A stretch of DNA of 64,000 nt from Mycosarcoma maydis. Taxonomy: Eukaryota > Basidiomycota > Ustilaginomycetes > Ustilaginales. The DNA lies in the NCBI RefSeq assembly GCF_000328475.2, contig NC_026483.1:310001-374000 (forward strand), given 5' to 3'. Of this stretch, positions 39,023 through 48,807 are shown in pieces. The position numbers and the translations under genes are program-made. Each line of letters begins with the position of its first letter. Within the stretch, counting starts at the first letter, position 1. Under the pieces are notes generated by a model. The model was not told the DNA's origin. It saw nothing but the letters and a program-made list of their open reading frames with translations, and did not search any database.

Positions 39023-40729
39023 CTATGAGGTGACAATGTCGATCTTGGCGTACCTGTGAATGTCAGCTGCCGAGATTGCGGCCAACTCATCTTGCAATGC
39101 AGGGATGAAGGTTCCTGGACCCTTGACGTCGTCTCTTGCTGCAGCTTTTTCGCTTGCGATGGTCATGGCCAACAGACCTGTCAATGCGCCGACGAGCAAA
39201 TCTACGTGACCGTGGGCGACGATAGTGTTTCCTAGTGACCGCACGTCTGTATCGCCAGATTGTGATTTGGCCAGATTGCAGGCTGCCGCTAGACCAGCAC
39301 CCACCGTAACGCCTAGTGCGCAACCCGATCCAGTAATCGCACCAAGCAACGGGTGACCATTGTCACTCGTAATGACCGTCTGTCCATCGGTGAGATAGTC
39401 TTTCTTGCCAGACAACAAAACCAAACATCGTTCTTTCTGCGCCAGAGATTTGACTAGACCAACTGCGTCTTTAAGAGCACCAGCGCCGGAATCCACACCT
39501 CGACTTTTGACTTGATCCGATTTGCCCGCAATGCTGGCCAACTCGGCCGCGTTTCCCTTGAGTAGTGTCACCTGGGTAGCGTTGAGGAGCCCTCGAACAA
39601 CGTCCTTGCGGAATTGAGTTGCTCCGCCACCAACAGGATCGAGAACTACAGGTTTGAGATTGCGATTGGCACAGGTTCCTGCGACGTGCATTCCTTCAAG
39701 TGAGGCGGGGGAGATAGTACCAATGTTGAGAACAAGCGCGCCGATGGCGAGGCTGAGATCAGCCGCTTCTGCGGCTTCGTGCGACATGATCGGCGACGAG
39801 GAGAATGCAAGCGCGAGGTTGGCGGACATGGTTGAGGAGACATGCGATGTAATTGTCTGGATGAGCGGTGGGCCTTGGGAAGCTTCGCGATGGAAGGAGA
39901 GCAGGTTGGCGATGGCGGATTTGTACCACTCGACGTCCTTTTTTGCTTGAGCCGTTGAAGGAGGGAGGGCGAACGACGAAGCCACACCATTAGAAGAGGA
40001 TCCAGTAGAAGCAATGACACCTGCCTTGAACTTGCCCACAACGTCAGCAAGTTCCTTTGCGGCCACATCCGAGTCCGTTCTACCCACAATAGCCGAAATG
40101 ACTGCAATCCCATCAGGAGCATTTACTGCGCTCGTTGCACCAAACAGCGTCCTCGCTGCGGTTTTCTGATTCAAGCCGCCGATCAGAACACATGGCAGCC
40201 TCTTTTCCTGCTTCTTCAACTCAGCAACGATCTTCTGTGCACCTGCGCACCCAATCACCTTGTCCTCAGTAATTCCCGCCTTACTCAATGTACCGTAACA
40301 CGGTCCCACGCCGACGTAGTCCACTTTGCCTTGTTTCATCGCCACTTTCGCCTGCTCTACCGTCTTGACAGATACTCCTAACAGTCTCTTTTCGCCTAGA
40401 ATTCTTCTCGCCTCGGAAACGGGGATATCTTCCTGCCCAATGTGCAGTCCTACACGTTCGGGTAGTGATAAGCATACCGAGAGATTGTCGTTGATCAGCA
40501 TTGGCACGTCGTATTTGTCGCAGATGGCAAGCGATCTACGTGCAATTTCGAGAAACTTGTCGGTCTCGGCATGCTTTTCGCGAATCTGGACGACTGTGAC
40601 ATTGTTCTGCGAAAGAGACAGCTCGAGTGATTCATAGTAGTCGACTCCTGCCGGGAGAAGTTCTCGACCCGTGACGAGATACACCGAGTAGTCGACGCGT
40701 GCTTTGTCTATAAACGATGGAGCCGACAT
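39023..40729 (-). CDS. THI6: Bifunctional thiamine-phosphate synthase / hydroxyethylthiazole kinase (THI6)
   Basis: A 568-residue two-domain enzyme of thiamine synthesis. The N-terminal ThiE-type domain (about 1-240) joins HMP-PP and HET-P to thiamine phosphate; seen motifs are VQIREKHAETDKFLEIA, PMLINDNLSVCLSL, GLHIGQED and DYVGVGPCYGTLSKAG. The C-terminal ThiM-type domain (about 275-568) phosphorylates hydroxyethylthiazole; seen are VVLDPVGGGATQFR, LKGNAAELASIAG and GAITGSGCALGVTVGAG, which includes the catalytic Cys. The arrangement is that of fungal Thi6. The ATG at 40729 (MSAPSFIDKARVDYSVYLVTG) is used, because the frame upstream reaches only a TTG. No thiamine riboswitch could be recognised in the leader. 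Convergent with CysRS. Confidence 0.95.
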   Translation of the reverse strand: MSAPSFIDKARVDYSVYLVTGRELLPAGVDYYESLELSLSQNNVTVVQIREKHAETDKFLEIARRSLAICDKYDVPMLINDNLSVCLSLPERVGLHIGQEDIPVSEARRILGEKRLLGVSVKTVEQAKVAMKQGKVDYVGVGPCYGTLSKAGITEDKVIGCAGAQKIVAELKKQEKRLPCVLIGGLNQKTAARTLFGATSAVNAPDGIAVISAIVGRTDSDVAAKELADVVGKFKAGVIASTGSSSNGVASSFALPPSTAQAKKDVEWYKSAIANLLSFHREASQGPPLIQTITSHVSSTMSANLALAFSSSPIMSHEAAEAADLSLAIGALVLNIGTISPASLEGMHVAGTCANRNLKPVVLDPVGGGATQFRKDVVRGLLNATQVTLLKGNAAELASIAGKSDQVKSRGVDSGAGALKDAVGLVKSLAQKERCLVLLSGKKDYLTDGQTVITSDNGHPLLGAITGSGCALGVTVGAGLAAACNLAKSQSGDTDVRSLGNTIVAHGHVDLLVGALTGLLAMTIASEKAAARDDVKGPGTFIPALQDELAAISAADIHRYAKIDIVTS

Positions 40730-41050
40730 TGTGTCCGCCTCCACAAATTGAGAGTTCCGACAGAAAGCGGGCAAGATGGCGATATGAGCACAAGAAAGAA
40801 CGATGCACTGACAGCATCGAGAAGATCATACAAGCTCGAGTCAGCTTGCCTGCGATTCACCACGAATCTTGAATCTCATCGTAACAACTTTCTGTTTCCT
40901 GTTTGGTGGTCTGTGTGCTGCGGGCAGCTGGCTCACATTGCACGTCGTGCGTTTTGGTGCACGTGGCTGATTTTCTGTCTGTGTGAGATCGTCGAATGCC
41001 AACGTACGCTCCCAAAAATTCCAACCACGATGCACATGCACGATGCTCTG

Positions 41051-41075
41051 ATTCACGATTCGTGATTTACGATTT
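41051..41075. repeat. Heptamer array ATTCACG / CGTGATT / TACGATT
   Basis: ATTCACGATTCGTGATTTA followed by a CGATT remnant: direct and inverted units abut, about 320 bp upstream of the THI6 start codon. Confidence 0.85.
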
Positions 41076-42490
41076 CGGCACGTCAAGAGCTGCCAGATAT
41101 GCAGCTTTTCTGACATTAACCCGAATTTGAGCCATATCGTTCCATGTCGACCCGTTGTGTGTATACCTTGCGCTGTTCAAGCATTTGCCATTGGCGATTG
41201 GAAAAGTGACCATCAAGAGGCGATTTAGTCTCGAAGACTCGTATGGGATGTGCCCTGCCGCAGTCTCCCCGTGAATCATACTCTCTTCCCGAGACTAGGC
41301 GTGGGATGCAACAGCTCAGCTGCGCCTTCTGGCTCTCCACACGACTCCTACGCTACCTTCTCAGTGCTCTTGCAGCGTCCACAGATCCTGGTATAGACTA
41401 ACATCTATAACCCAGCTCATTGGTATGACGTCGCATAAGTCTGCTTGCCGGTGCAAGCACAGCCCAGCGTCATTCAATCGGCTCCGTCAGACTGATACTG
41501 CAGCTTGACTTGTCGCCCTGAACCGGCGCTGAAATCACACTTGCTTGCCCAATTGACTTTCAGATCATACATCGGCTCGCATGACACAGTGCATACGTAA
41601 CTTAGGTAGCAAACAAGTGATACGCTCTTGTTTGGGAGTACGTAGCAGCCTAGTACGGAGCGCTGTATCCGGGAACCCGTCCTGGGATCACCTCACTTTG
41701 CTTGGTCGGCTTGGCGAGTGCAATGTGACCAGCGTCGTTGGTTCATGCACCACTCTTTTCCTCCAACTGCTTCCGCTTTGAGCAAGGGTCAGCTTCGATC
41801 TGCCTTATTGCCCGCTCGCTCTTCTTCTTGTTTTGTTCTAACCACCACCATCTCGTTTTCTCTTTTTCTTTCTCATCTTCACCACGTTTTGTTTTTGTTT
41901 CTTTCGTCTTCTCCTGCTACAAAGTTGGCTTGGGTTCCAACTTCAACACTCTGTTCGTTGCAAAAGCAGTTTCGCTCCTCTCTCAACCGACTAGTTTGTC
42001 TCGGTATCGGTCACAACGAACCTCGCGCTAGATTTAGAAAGAGTGCGAACTGCTGTACAACAATTCAAAGCGTTGACATCTCGCAGCAATCACCATCACA
42101 AGAGCCATTCGCTAGTCGAATCTTGTTTCACCACCTGGACTTCGTCAAAGGCTTGAAGCTTTCCGTACGAACACCCAAGTCAGCTTGGAAGCAGCAAAGG
42201 CAACCCCTTTTTCTTTTCAACACTTTCGAGGGAAGAACTGGTCTTCTTCACCGAGAACAACGTCCTCCTTTTACACCGTTGATATCAGCCACCTCCTAGC
42301 GATCTCTGGTAGATCTCGCCCATACACTTCGAACACACCGCCGACATTATCTGTTTACATCAACAACGCCAACTTGCGATTTTCGGCCAATTTCCGGCAA
42401 TCTCAGCTTTTGGATACGCCGCGCACTGTCAGACAGATCTCCACAGCACGTTCCAACAGGTGTTTCAGATTCGCGCCGAAAACCAAATTG

Positions 42491-42553
42491 GTAAGTCGTA
42501 GCACAATCGTGAATGTACCTTGTTGGCGCTTCACAAGGAGCTGGTGATTCCAG
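42491..42553 (+). other. Probable 63-nt leader intron of the seven-helix gene
   Basis: Donor TTG|GTAAGT at 42491 and acceptor GATTCCAG ending at 42553. The short length is acceptable for a basidiomycete intron. It contains a copy of the ATTCACG-type motif (CACAATCGTGAATG). Evidence is consensus only. Confidence 0.55.
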
Positions 42554-42698
42554 GTGGCTCTGGTCATCGGAGAGAAAGTGACACACGATTAAGAAGGCCA
42601 GCATCGAGTAACTCGGGGCATCCAGTCGTTTGCTGGTCCTTGCCAAGAAGGCTGAAAAGCGTGTGGAGGGGCCACAAAGTCTTCTCACCTTCTCATCA

Positions 42699-42842
42699 AT
42701 GTTTATCGCTGACCGCTTTCTACATCTTGACGTCTTGGCCTCTTGCGCTCTTTGCTACTTGAACTGCAGCATATATCGAGGCGAGCGTCCATCGACATGG
42801 TTGCAACTGAACAGTCTCTTCGTAAAGCAAAACGAGCTTTGA
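42699..42842 (+). promoter_or_regulatory. Upstream open reading frame overlapping the start of the seven-helix gene
   Basis: An ATG at 42699 opens a 47-codon frame that ends at 42842, 46 bases past the main ATG at 42797 and in a different frame. If the transcript starts upstream, ribosomes using this ATG would bypass the main start. Overlapping upstream frames usually lower translation. The transcript start is unknown. Confidence 0.5.
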
Positions 42843-44773
42843 CGCTACTAGCTGTCGCCTCGGCGGTTAGCAGCGTCGCGGTAGCCCGGGCAGCCTCTGT
42901 ACCTGGAAGCTCGTGGTTGAAGCGACAAGATTCCAGCACGGATGCAGCGGCAGCGCACATTCTCAAGCTCATCTCTGCCGAGGGTCCGTATGCTACCATG
43001 ACGGGTTCTGGATCCGGTGCGATCCAGTCGGCTGTGGGATTGAGTGGTGATGCTGGTGTCTCTTCGGTTGTTTCTTCTGCCGTGGCTAATGCCACGTCGA
43101 ACGCTTCTGCTGCGACGAGCTTGAGCGTGATCGAGACGCCCACTGCGATTGTTGAGGCGGTACAAGCCACGGCCTCGGCCTCGGCTTCAGCCAGCTCGAA
43201 TAAGATCGCGAGTGGTACGCTTGATGCGTTTCAGGAATCGCTGCTCGAATCGGCTTGGGATGAAGCGAGCGGCAGCCGCGAGGGTGGTCTTCAGAGCTGG
43301 ACGTACGATCCTGGTGCATACGGCTGTGGCTTAGGTGCTGGTGGTCCGCCTTTGGCTACGGCTACTCTCTGCCGTGTCAATGCTGCTAGTGCTTCATCGA
43401 CGGTTGCTGTCTCGAATCGTGCCGAGAAAGCTTCCAGCGACGGTGCGTTCCAGCCGGTTGCGCCTGCTTCTGTCACCGGTCAACGCCGTTCCATCCCTAC
43501 ACCGGAGCCTCAGCCTCTCCGTCGACAGTACCCGATCAGCGAGAACCCAGAATCTTCAAGCTCGAACCTCTTCCCGCTCTTCACATCGTATATCACTCTG
43601 GAACCTCCGACAACCACGCGCGTCGATTTTGGCCCTACATCGAACCTCAACACCACTATTCCGCGACGTGGAAGCAACGATTCGGGCAATGGAGAAGCAC
43701 CTGGAAACATCAACAATCCCAACTCGCCCGATCTGGGCTGGCTTGACGTACAGGTGGGTAGCGTACCCTACAAAAACGGTGATCTGATCGCCAGCATCGT
43801 CTGGATTCTGGCCACGATTGCTCTGATTCCTTTGCTGCTGATCCGGTTGTTGCGACGATCCAGTTTGATCTCGATGATCTTGTTTACCGTGATCATCTAC
43901 ATGGTGTTGATGCTGGCTACGTTTGGTATTCGCGCCAAGATTGCAAACAACACGCCCACCACGCCGCTGATGAACGTGCAGGGAATTGTCTTGGCTATCC
44001 TATTGCCGTTGTTGATCGAACCGCTGTTGCATCTGTTGGCACTTTACTCGAAGCAATCCGGAAGGAGTACCGGTGTTCCACAGGCGAGTCTTGTTCTGCG
44101 TGTCCTCAACTTTATCGTCTTCCTGCTCTTCCTGGTTGCCGCTGCGTACTACGCCAGCTGGCTGGATAAGTGGAACAACGCGTTGAAGTTGACGCAAACC
44201 GCGCAGGATTTGCCTCCGATTATTCCCCCCAAAGTGACGCGCATCGCACCAGTCGTTGGAAGCGTCGTGGAGATCATTGTGATCCTCGGAGCTGCTCTGT
44301 TGATCCCTGTTGCGCGCGGTGACAGCGGATCGGCGAAACCGGGCGGATTCATCTTTGTGCTCCTTCTCCTCCTTTTTGTCACTACCGTGTACCGACTGTT
44401 GCAATCGTTGCACGCCACCACGCGCATCTCAGCCGAACTCGGTGGAGAGCTCAACTCGAAAGATCTGCTACCTTTCTTCCAAGGTGGATCTGGCAGCTCC
44501 ACTAGCGACAACCAGCGAGTGGCCAACGGCTTGAGTCTGGCACCGCAAGGAATGTACGGCCCCAACTCGGAAGGCATCGATTGGAACCAATTGCAGCTGA
44601 CCATGGCGAGCAGAGGTACACCTCAAACACCGCTCATCTTCAACTTGGTCTACGTACTTCCCATGTGGCTCATGGTGTTCTTGCTCTTCTTTGCCCATGC
44701 GCCAGCTGGCAAGAAGGACGAAGCTGCCCAGGGTGGCGCAGACGGAGCCGCTGTGGCAGTTGCTAAGGCTTGA
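42797..44773 (+). CDS. Seven-helix membrane protein with large secreted-type N-terminal domain
   Basis: A 658-residue protein. The N terminus has a signal-like hydrophobic segment (ALTLLAVASAVSSVAVARA, about 16-34). A Ser/Ala-rich region of about 290 residues follows, with dibasic sites LKR|Q at 42-43, QRR|S at 230-231 and LRR|Q at 242-243, of the kind cut by Kex2. From about residue 329 there are six closely spaced hydrophobic helices (for example LIASIVWILATIALIPLLLI, MILFTVIIYMVLMLATFGI and VVEIIVILGAALLIPVA), then a loop of about 100 residues and a seventh helix (LIFNLVYVLPMWLMVFLLFF) near the C terminus. I do not recognise a named family; it resembles fungal seven-helix proteins of unknown function (DUF7702-like, from memory and uncertain). 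A receptor role is possible but unproven. The start ATG at 42797 (GACATGG) follows an in-frame upstream TTG that was rejected. Convergent with the MFS gene (276 bp). Confidence 0.85.
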   Translation: MVATEQSLRKAKRALTLLAVASAVSSVAVARAASVPGSSWLKRQDSSTDAAAAHILKLISAEGPYATMTGSGSGAIQSAVGLSGDAGVSSVVSSAVANATSNASAATSLSVIETPTAIVEAVQATASASASASSNKIASGTLDAFQESLLESAWDEASGSREGGLQSWTYDPGAYGCGLGAGGPPLATATLCRVNAASASSTVAVSNRAEKASSDGAFQPVAPASVTGQRRSIPTPEPQPLRRQYPISENPESSSSNLFPLFTSYITLEPPTTTRVDFGPTSNLNTTIPRRGSNDSGNGEAPGNINNPNSPDLGWLDVQVGSVPYKNGDLIASIVWILATIALIPLLLIRLLRRSSLISMILFTVIIYMVLMLATFGIRAKIANNTPTTPLMNVQGIVLAILLPLLIEPLLHLLALYSKQSGRSTGVPQASLVLRVLNFIVFLLFLVAAAYYASWLDKWNNALKLTQTAQDLPPIIPPKVTRIAPVVGSVVEIIVILGAALLIPVARGDSGSAKPGGFIFVLLLLLFVTTVYRLLQSLHATTRISAELGGELNSKDLLPFFQGGSGSSTSDNQRVANGLSLAPQGMYGPNSEGIDWNQLQLTMASRGTPQTPLIFNLVYVLPMWLMVFLLFFAHAPAGKKDEAAQGGADGAAVAVAKA

Positions 44774-45049
44774 TTGAACCATTTTCACGATTCACTTGTA
44801 TTCCCCCCTTTTGTAGTCGTGAGTGACACGTTAGTCTCTCTCTCTTTCCCCTCGAATCATTACATTTAATTCAGCATGATCACCACCACCACCTTGGTAC
44901 CTACCAATCGTGAAGGCCGGTTTCTCGCACACAAGGAATGCACGCTCGATAGGATGCATATGAGAATGAAAAGATGCACGAGTAATCACATGCAGTGGTT
45001 CGTAAAAGTACAAATGAAGGCTTGCTGTAACGGAGGCGCAAGCGCCGGA

Positions 45050-46669
45050 CTAGGTATGAGTGAACTGACTTTTGGCGCGGATCTTTTTACCGTACCGATA
45101 AAAGACGAACGGGACAGGGATCATCAAGACGTTGAGACCAGCCAAGAACGCGGTGGCACCGGGCGTGGTCATGCGATCATACATTGGTTTGGCGATCAAC
45201 GGGAACGCAGCAGCCCAAGAGCTCCTGCAGAAGCTGTTGGCAGCCATAGCGCTTGCAGCGACTGGTCTGTAGGCATGCGTGGTATAGGTAAACACTGAAG
45301 TGTATATGTAGCTAATTCCGAATCCGAACACGACCGTTCCGAGGATCGGGACGATCCAGTGGATGGAAGCGTACGTGGTGAATGCAAACCAGAACATGCC
45401 GATCGGCAGACACACGGCTCCGACCATAGCGACAGGTAGACGGAATTCGGGTTCGGCAACACCGTTACCTTTGGTCTGCACGAGGTGGGTGTAGTGACGT
45501 GCCCAATAGGGCATGGTCAGGACGGCGATGACCATGCCGATTCCGATGCCGAGGAAGGACAGCCCGATTTCTTGCAGGTTGAATCCGTGCGCTTCAAACA
45601 CGATGGGAAAAGCGACGAAGAAGAGGTAGAGAACTCCCAGCAACAAGGCCGACCAAAGACAGAGGAGCAAAAGCATCACTTCACGGACGAGAAGTTGGAA
45701 AGGTCTGGTCGTGGAAATTACGATGGTCCTGACCAGGGATTTACTGGCAACGATTCGTTCGTGCTCGGCATACAGCTCTTGGTTACCCGTCTGCTTGCGT
45801 GATCTCTTGGCTCGCGCGGCGAGTAAAGCAGGAGCATATGTTTCCGGACCGAACAAGACAAGGATAGCCAGCATCACGCTCGACCAGATGTTGATGGTCC
45901 AAAATGTCCATCTCCAATTGGTATGTTGGTTGATGAAGCCACTCAACAGTGGACCTGCAACCGGACCCAAGAAGGGGCCGTTGGTGTAGATAGACATGGG
46001 AACAAAGATGTCGGTGGGCGCAAAGATGTCGCTGACACTGCCGCCTGCTACGCTCAGGAAGGCGGAACCACAGAAGCCGGTGAGGAAGCGAAAGACTAGA
46101 AAGACAGCGAGGTTGTTCGCAAAGCTCACCGGCAATCCGAGCAAGGTGAATGCGGTGTACGAGACCAAGTAGACAGGACGACGACCGTAGAATTCCGAGA
46201 GCGGGCCAAGAAGCATGGGTCCGATTCCAAGGCCGATGACGAAGAGCGAGAGACCGAGGATGGCGACTGTTCGAGAAATGTGGAATTCGTCCTGGATGCC
46301 TTGGTAAGCATTGCTGATGATGGAGGAGGTGTTTGTGACACAAAAGGCACAAGCCGTGACCACAGAGAGCAGCATGATCTTGCGACGATAGGGCCAGTTG
46401 AATGGGTTGGAGGGGTCGTCGGTGGCCCATGTTACCAAGTTGGCGTCGAGGAGCTTGTGGTCGGTGGTACGGGCAGATGTAAACGGTTGTGGTTGTGAAG
46501 AGTCTTGTTGAGGCTTTTCGATGACAGCGCCGCGCTGCTCTAGTTGCGAAGCGGTCGGAGACGGTTTTGAGGGAGAAGCATTCAAGAGAATCGAGGTGTG
46601 CGAGCTGATGCTAGCACGAGCCGTTTCCGACATGCTGGTGCGCTGTGACGGGAACGCGGACGTTTCCAT
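45050..46669 (-). CDS. MFS drug/polyamine:H+ antiporter (DHA1 family)
   Basis: A 539-residue plasma-membrane transporter with a cytosolic N terminus of about 95 residues and 12 predicted helices. The entry motif DPSNPFNWPYRRKI, motif A GPLSEFYGRRPVYLV between helices 2 and 3, the helix 5 region GPFLGPVAGPLLSGFI and the central-loop PETYAPALLAARAKR are characteristic of the fungal DHA1 polyamine/fluconazole/cycloheximide exporters (Tpo1/Flu1/CyhR type). The substrate cannot be deduced. The ATG at 46669 (METSAFPSQRTSM) is the first that gives the family-like N terminus; the open frame extends 132 codons further upstream without a better start. A perfect G5 four-run motif lies about 200-230 bp upstream of the start. 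Confidence 0.92.
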   Translation of the reverse strand: METSAFPSQRTSMSETARASISSHTSILLNASPSKPSPTASQLEQRGAVIEKPQQDSSQPQPFTSARTTDHKLLDANLVTWATDDPSNPFNWPYRRKIMLLSVVTACAFCVTNTSSIISNAYQGIQDEFHISRTVAILGLSLFVIGLGIGPMLLGPLSEFYGRRPVYLVSYTAFTLLGLPVSFANNLAVFLVFRFLTGFCGSAFLSVAGGSVSDIFAPTDIFVPMSIYTNGPFLGPVAGPLLSGFINQHTNWRWTFWTINIWSSVMLAILVLFGPETYAPALLAARAKRSRKQTGNQELYAEHERIVASKSLVRTIVISTTRPFQLLVREVMLLLLCLWSALLLGVLYLFFVAFPIVFEAHGFNLQEIGLSFLGIGIGMVIAVLTMPYWARHYTHLVQTKGNGVAEPEFRLPVAMVGAVCLPIGMFWFAFTTYASIHWIVPILGTVVFGFGISYIYTSVFTYTTHAYRPVAASAMAANSFCRSSWAAAFPLIAKPMYDRMTTPGATAFLAGLNVLMIPVPFVFYRYGKKIRAKSQFTHT

Positions 46670-46866
46670 GGCGATCGGGAGGCACGCGTACAGCGTATAG
46701 AATGAATGAATGGTGGTGAGGATAACGTTAGGATTTTTAAGGTCGACCAAGGGTACCAAAGAGGCTAGCGACGAGCTCTCTATGTATATGAGCGGCGCTG
46801 AGACGAAAGAGCCGGTCTGATTGAGTGGAATGGGCTTTTGACTGTCGCAAATGCCGTGGACGGCGT

Positions 46867-46895
46867 GGGGGCGTGGGGGCGTGGGGGCGCGGGGG
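46867..46895 (+). promoter_or_regulatory. Putative G-quadruplex: four G5 runs with 3-nt loops
   Basis: Runs of five G lie at 46867-46871, 46875-46879, 46883-46887 and 46891-46895, with loops CGT, CGT and CGC. This is a minimal-loop G-quadruplex motif. The G-rich strand is the template strand for the MFS transporter gene, about 200 bp upstream of its ATG. Confidence 0.7.
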
Positions 46896-47809
46896 ATGAT
46901 TCGTGATGAATTGGTTGGATGTTCGGCAAGCTTGCGCTCTTCTCTATGCTGTTGACTAACCTCGCACATCGGTTCTAGCACAACATGCTCAGCAGAGCAA
47001 CCCTCACGACTCATGACAGGTAAAGTCACGAGGGAGCTGAAGCGAGCCTGACAAACTTGCGGCAATTAAAAAGAAAGAAAAAATTCTGGCAATGCAAAAC
47101 ACAAAACACAAATTATTTTGCCTTTGCCCAAGCACGAAGCTGAAAGTGGTGAGTGTGTCGTGAGTGCGCTGGCAAGCACCATGACAGAAACACAGAATCA
47201 CATACTCACTCACACACTCACGACAGTAGAAAACTATAACGTACAACTTAGCTGGCGGCGCACCACACGGACTCACGACTCGAACTGAGCCAGATCGGAA
47301 AAGAGTTACGATTCGTTCAACTCAAACCAAATGAGGATTCGTGGTTCGGATGAGATCAACCCTGTTCATGTCTTGCGAAAAGAGACAAGGCTTGGTCACG
47401 CATTGAGCTGTCGCCACTCTCTTCTACTTAACCGAAGACGAAGGTGCTAAGCTTCACCGACTCGACAAGACACGGAGCTTGCCAGTCACGAGTTGCTCTG
47501 GTGGCCGACCATGAAAGCCCCGGATTCCGTATTTTTGCAAAACTGAACTGCCGAGCTTCCGACTATGCGTGACACTTTATCTCCCGATACCGATATAGAA
47601 AGCATAGATGATCGGGCTGCGCCAAAGTCGTGCGTTGGATCGACAACTGTTCTTGCCTTGCTGTAAGCACGACACGCGATAGACAGCAGGTCGTGGGTGA
47701 TTCGTGATTATTCATGGTAGTCAACTTGATCTGTGAGTGTGGGGCGTGTGTGTGCGTGTGATCTCTGAGAAGAGAATCACGACTCACGACTGAGAGTAAC
47801 CACCGAATG

Positions 47810-47833
47810 AATCACGAATCACGAATCACGAAT
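47810..47833. repeat. Three-unit AATCACG heptamer array
   Basis: AATCACG repeated three times and followed by AAT, about 290 bp left of the point where the STRIP frame opens. An inverted copy (GTGATTCGTGATT) lies about 110 bp to the left. Confidence 0.92.
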
Positions 47834-48807
47834 GCTGCTGCATGGCCTCGTTATGATCACATCGACCTTTGATTCACAGATTGCCGTCTCAAGCAGCAAT
47901 TCCGAAAAGTGGCTCTCCGTGCTACCGTAACGCAACTACAAAGCTCGAGCGTCGAGCAAACAGAGCCAAGGCCAAGGCCACAGCGTCAAGCCAAAGCCGA
48001 AACGCCCACACACGCCACTAAGTTACTCCAGGCTTGTCGTTGGATGCGTACATTCACACCTCTTGATTTCCCACTATCATTCACTCTCCTCTCCCTCTCT
48101 GGTGCGCCACCTCGACGTAGCGCCAGAGTTTCTGGCAGTGCATCATTCATCCTCCATCCAATCCGCTCAACATCCCGACTCGTCGTCGCAGGACCCAAAG
48201 CGCCAATCTGCAAGACGCGCTCAATTGTCGCATCAACCTCTCCTCCTTCCATCCCACTAACCCCATTCAACAACACGACAATAGCAGCAACACGCCTCAC
48301 CATCTTGCACCCCATAACAACAACGACAACAACTCCACCACCACCAGCAGCAGCAGCAGCAGCTATCCACCACCTTCAGCATCGTCTGGCGCTTCACCTC
48401 AGCCCAACGACCAGCTCATCGACGACATCGTCAGCGCAGGTCAGAATCCGGCACTTCGCAAAGTCCTCTTTCAGCTAGGTTCAGGTCAGACATCATCCCA
48501 CCTCGCCGCTGCTGCTGTTGTCGGCGACAGCTCCATCTCTCATTCTGCGACCTCAACCTCGTCCACCGCATCCGACGTGCAACCACCTTTCCACCAACAA
48601 CCACCTTATCACGCCGCTGCTACTGCTGCTGTTGACAATCCTGACGCCTGCGCGCAACAAGCTTCACGACCTAGCACTTTTAGCAGCAGTGCCGAATCAT
48701 CAGCACCTTCCACCGCCCACCAGCGGCGTGCACAGCCCTTCGAAGGCGGCATCTCCTTCCGCCAGCACCTCGAGCAAAGTCAGGTGCATTTGCAACAGCC
48801 GTTCACC

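Larger units (their letters stand above)
40730..42796. other. Divergent intergenic region THI6 / seven-helix protein
   Basis: Some 2.1 kb. Heptamer copies occur at 41051-41075 and within the small leader intron near 42504. From about 41750 the plus strand is strongly C/T-rich (TTTCTC-type runs near 41846-41905), as in fungal core promoters and long 5' leaders. A probable leader intron lies at 42491-42553 and an overlapping upstream frame at 42699-42842. No separate gene is called. Confidence 0.6.
46670..48807. other. Divergent intergenic region MFS transporter / STRIP
   Basis: Some 2.1 kb between head-to-head genes. It holds a G-quadruplex-type motif at 46867-46895, CACTCAC-type short repeats near 47195-47225, and heptamer repeats near 47700 and at 47810-47833. 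From 48121 the STRIP frame is already open but lacks an ATG until 48808, so part of the right end may be coding in a spliced transcript. Confidence 0.55.

Noticed and set aside
39023..42796. Thiamine (TPP) riboswitch controlling THI6
   Set aside because: No conserved TPP aptamer elements or leader intron were recognised upstream of THI6. The CTGAGA near position 4 of the window is far away and lacks the rest of the aptamer.
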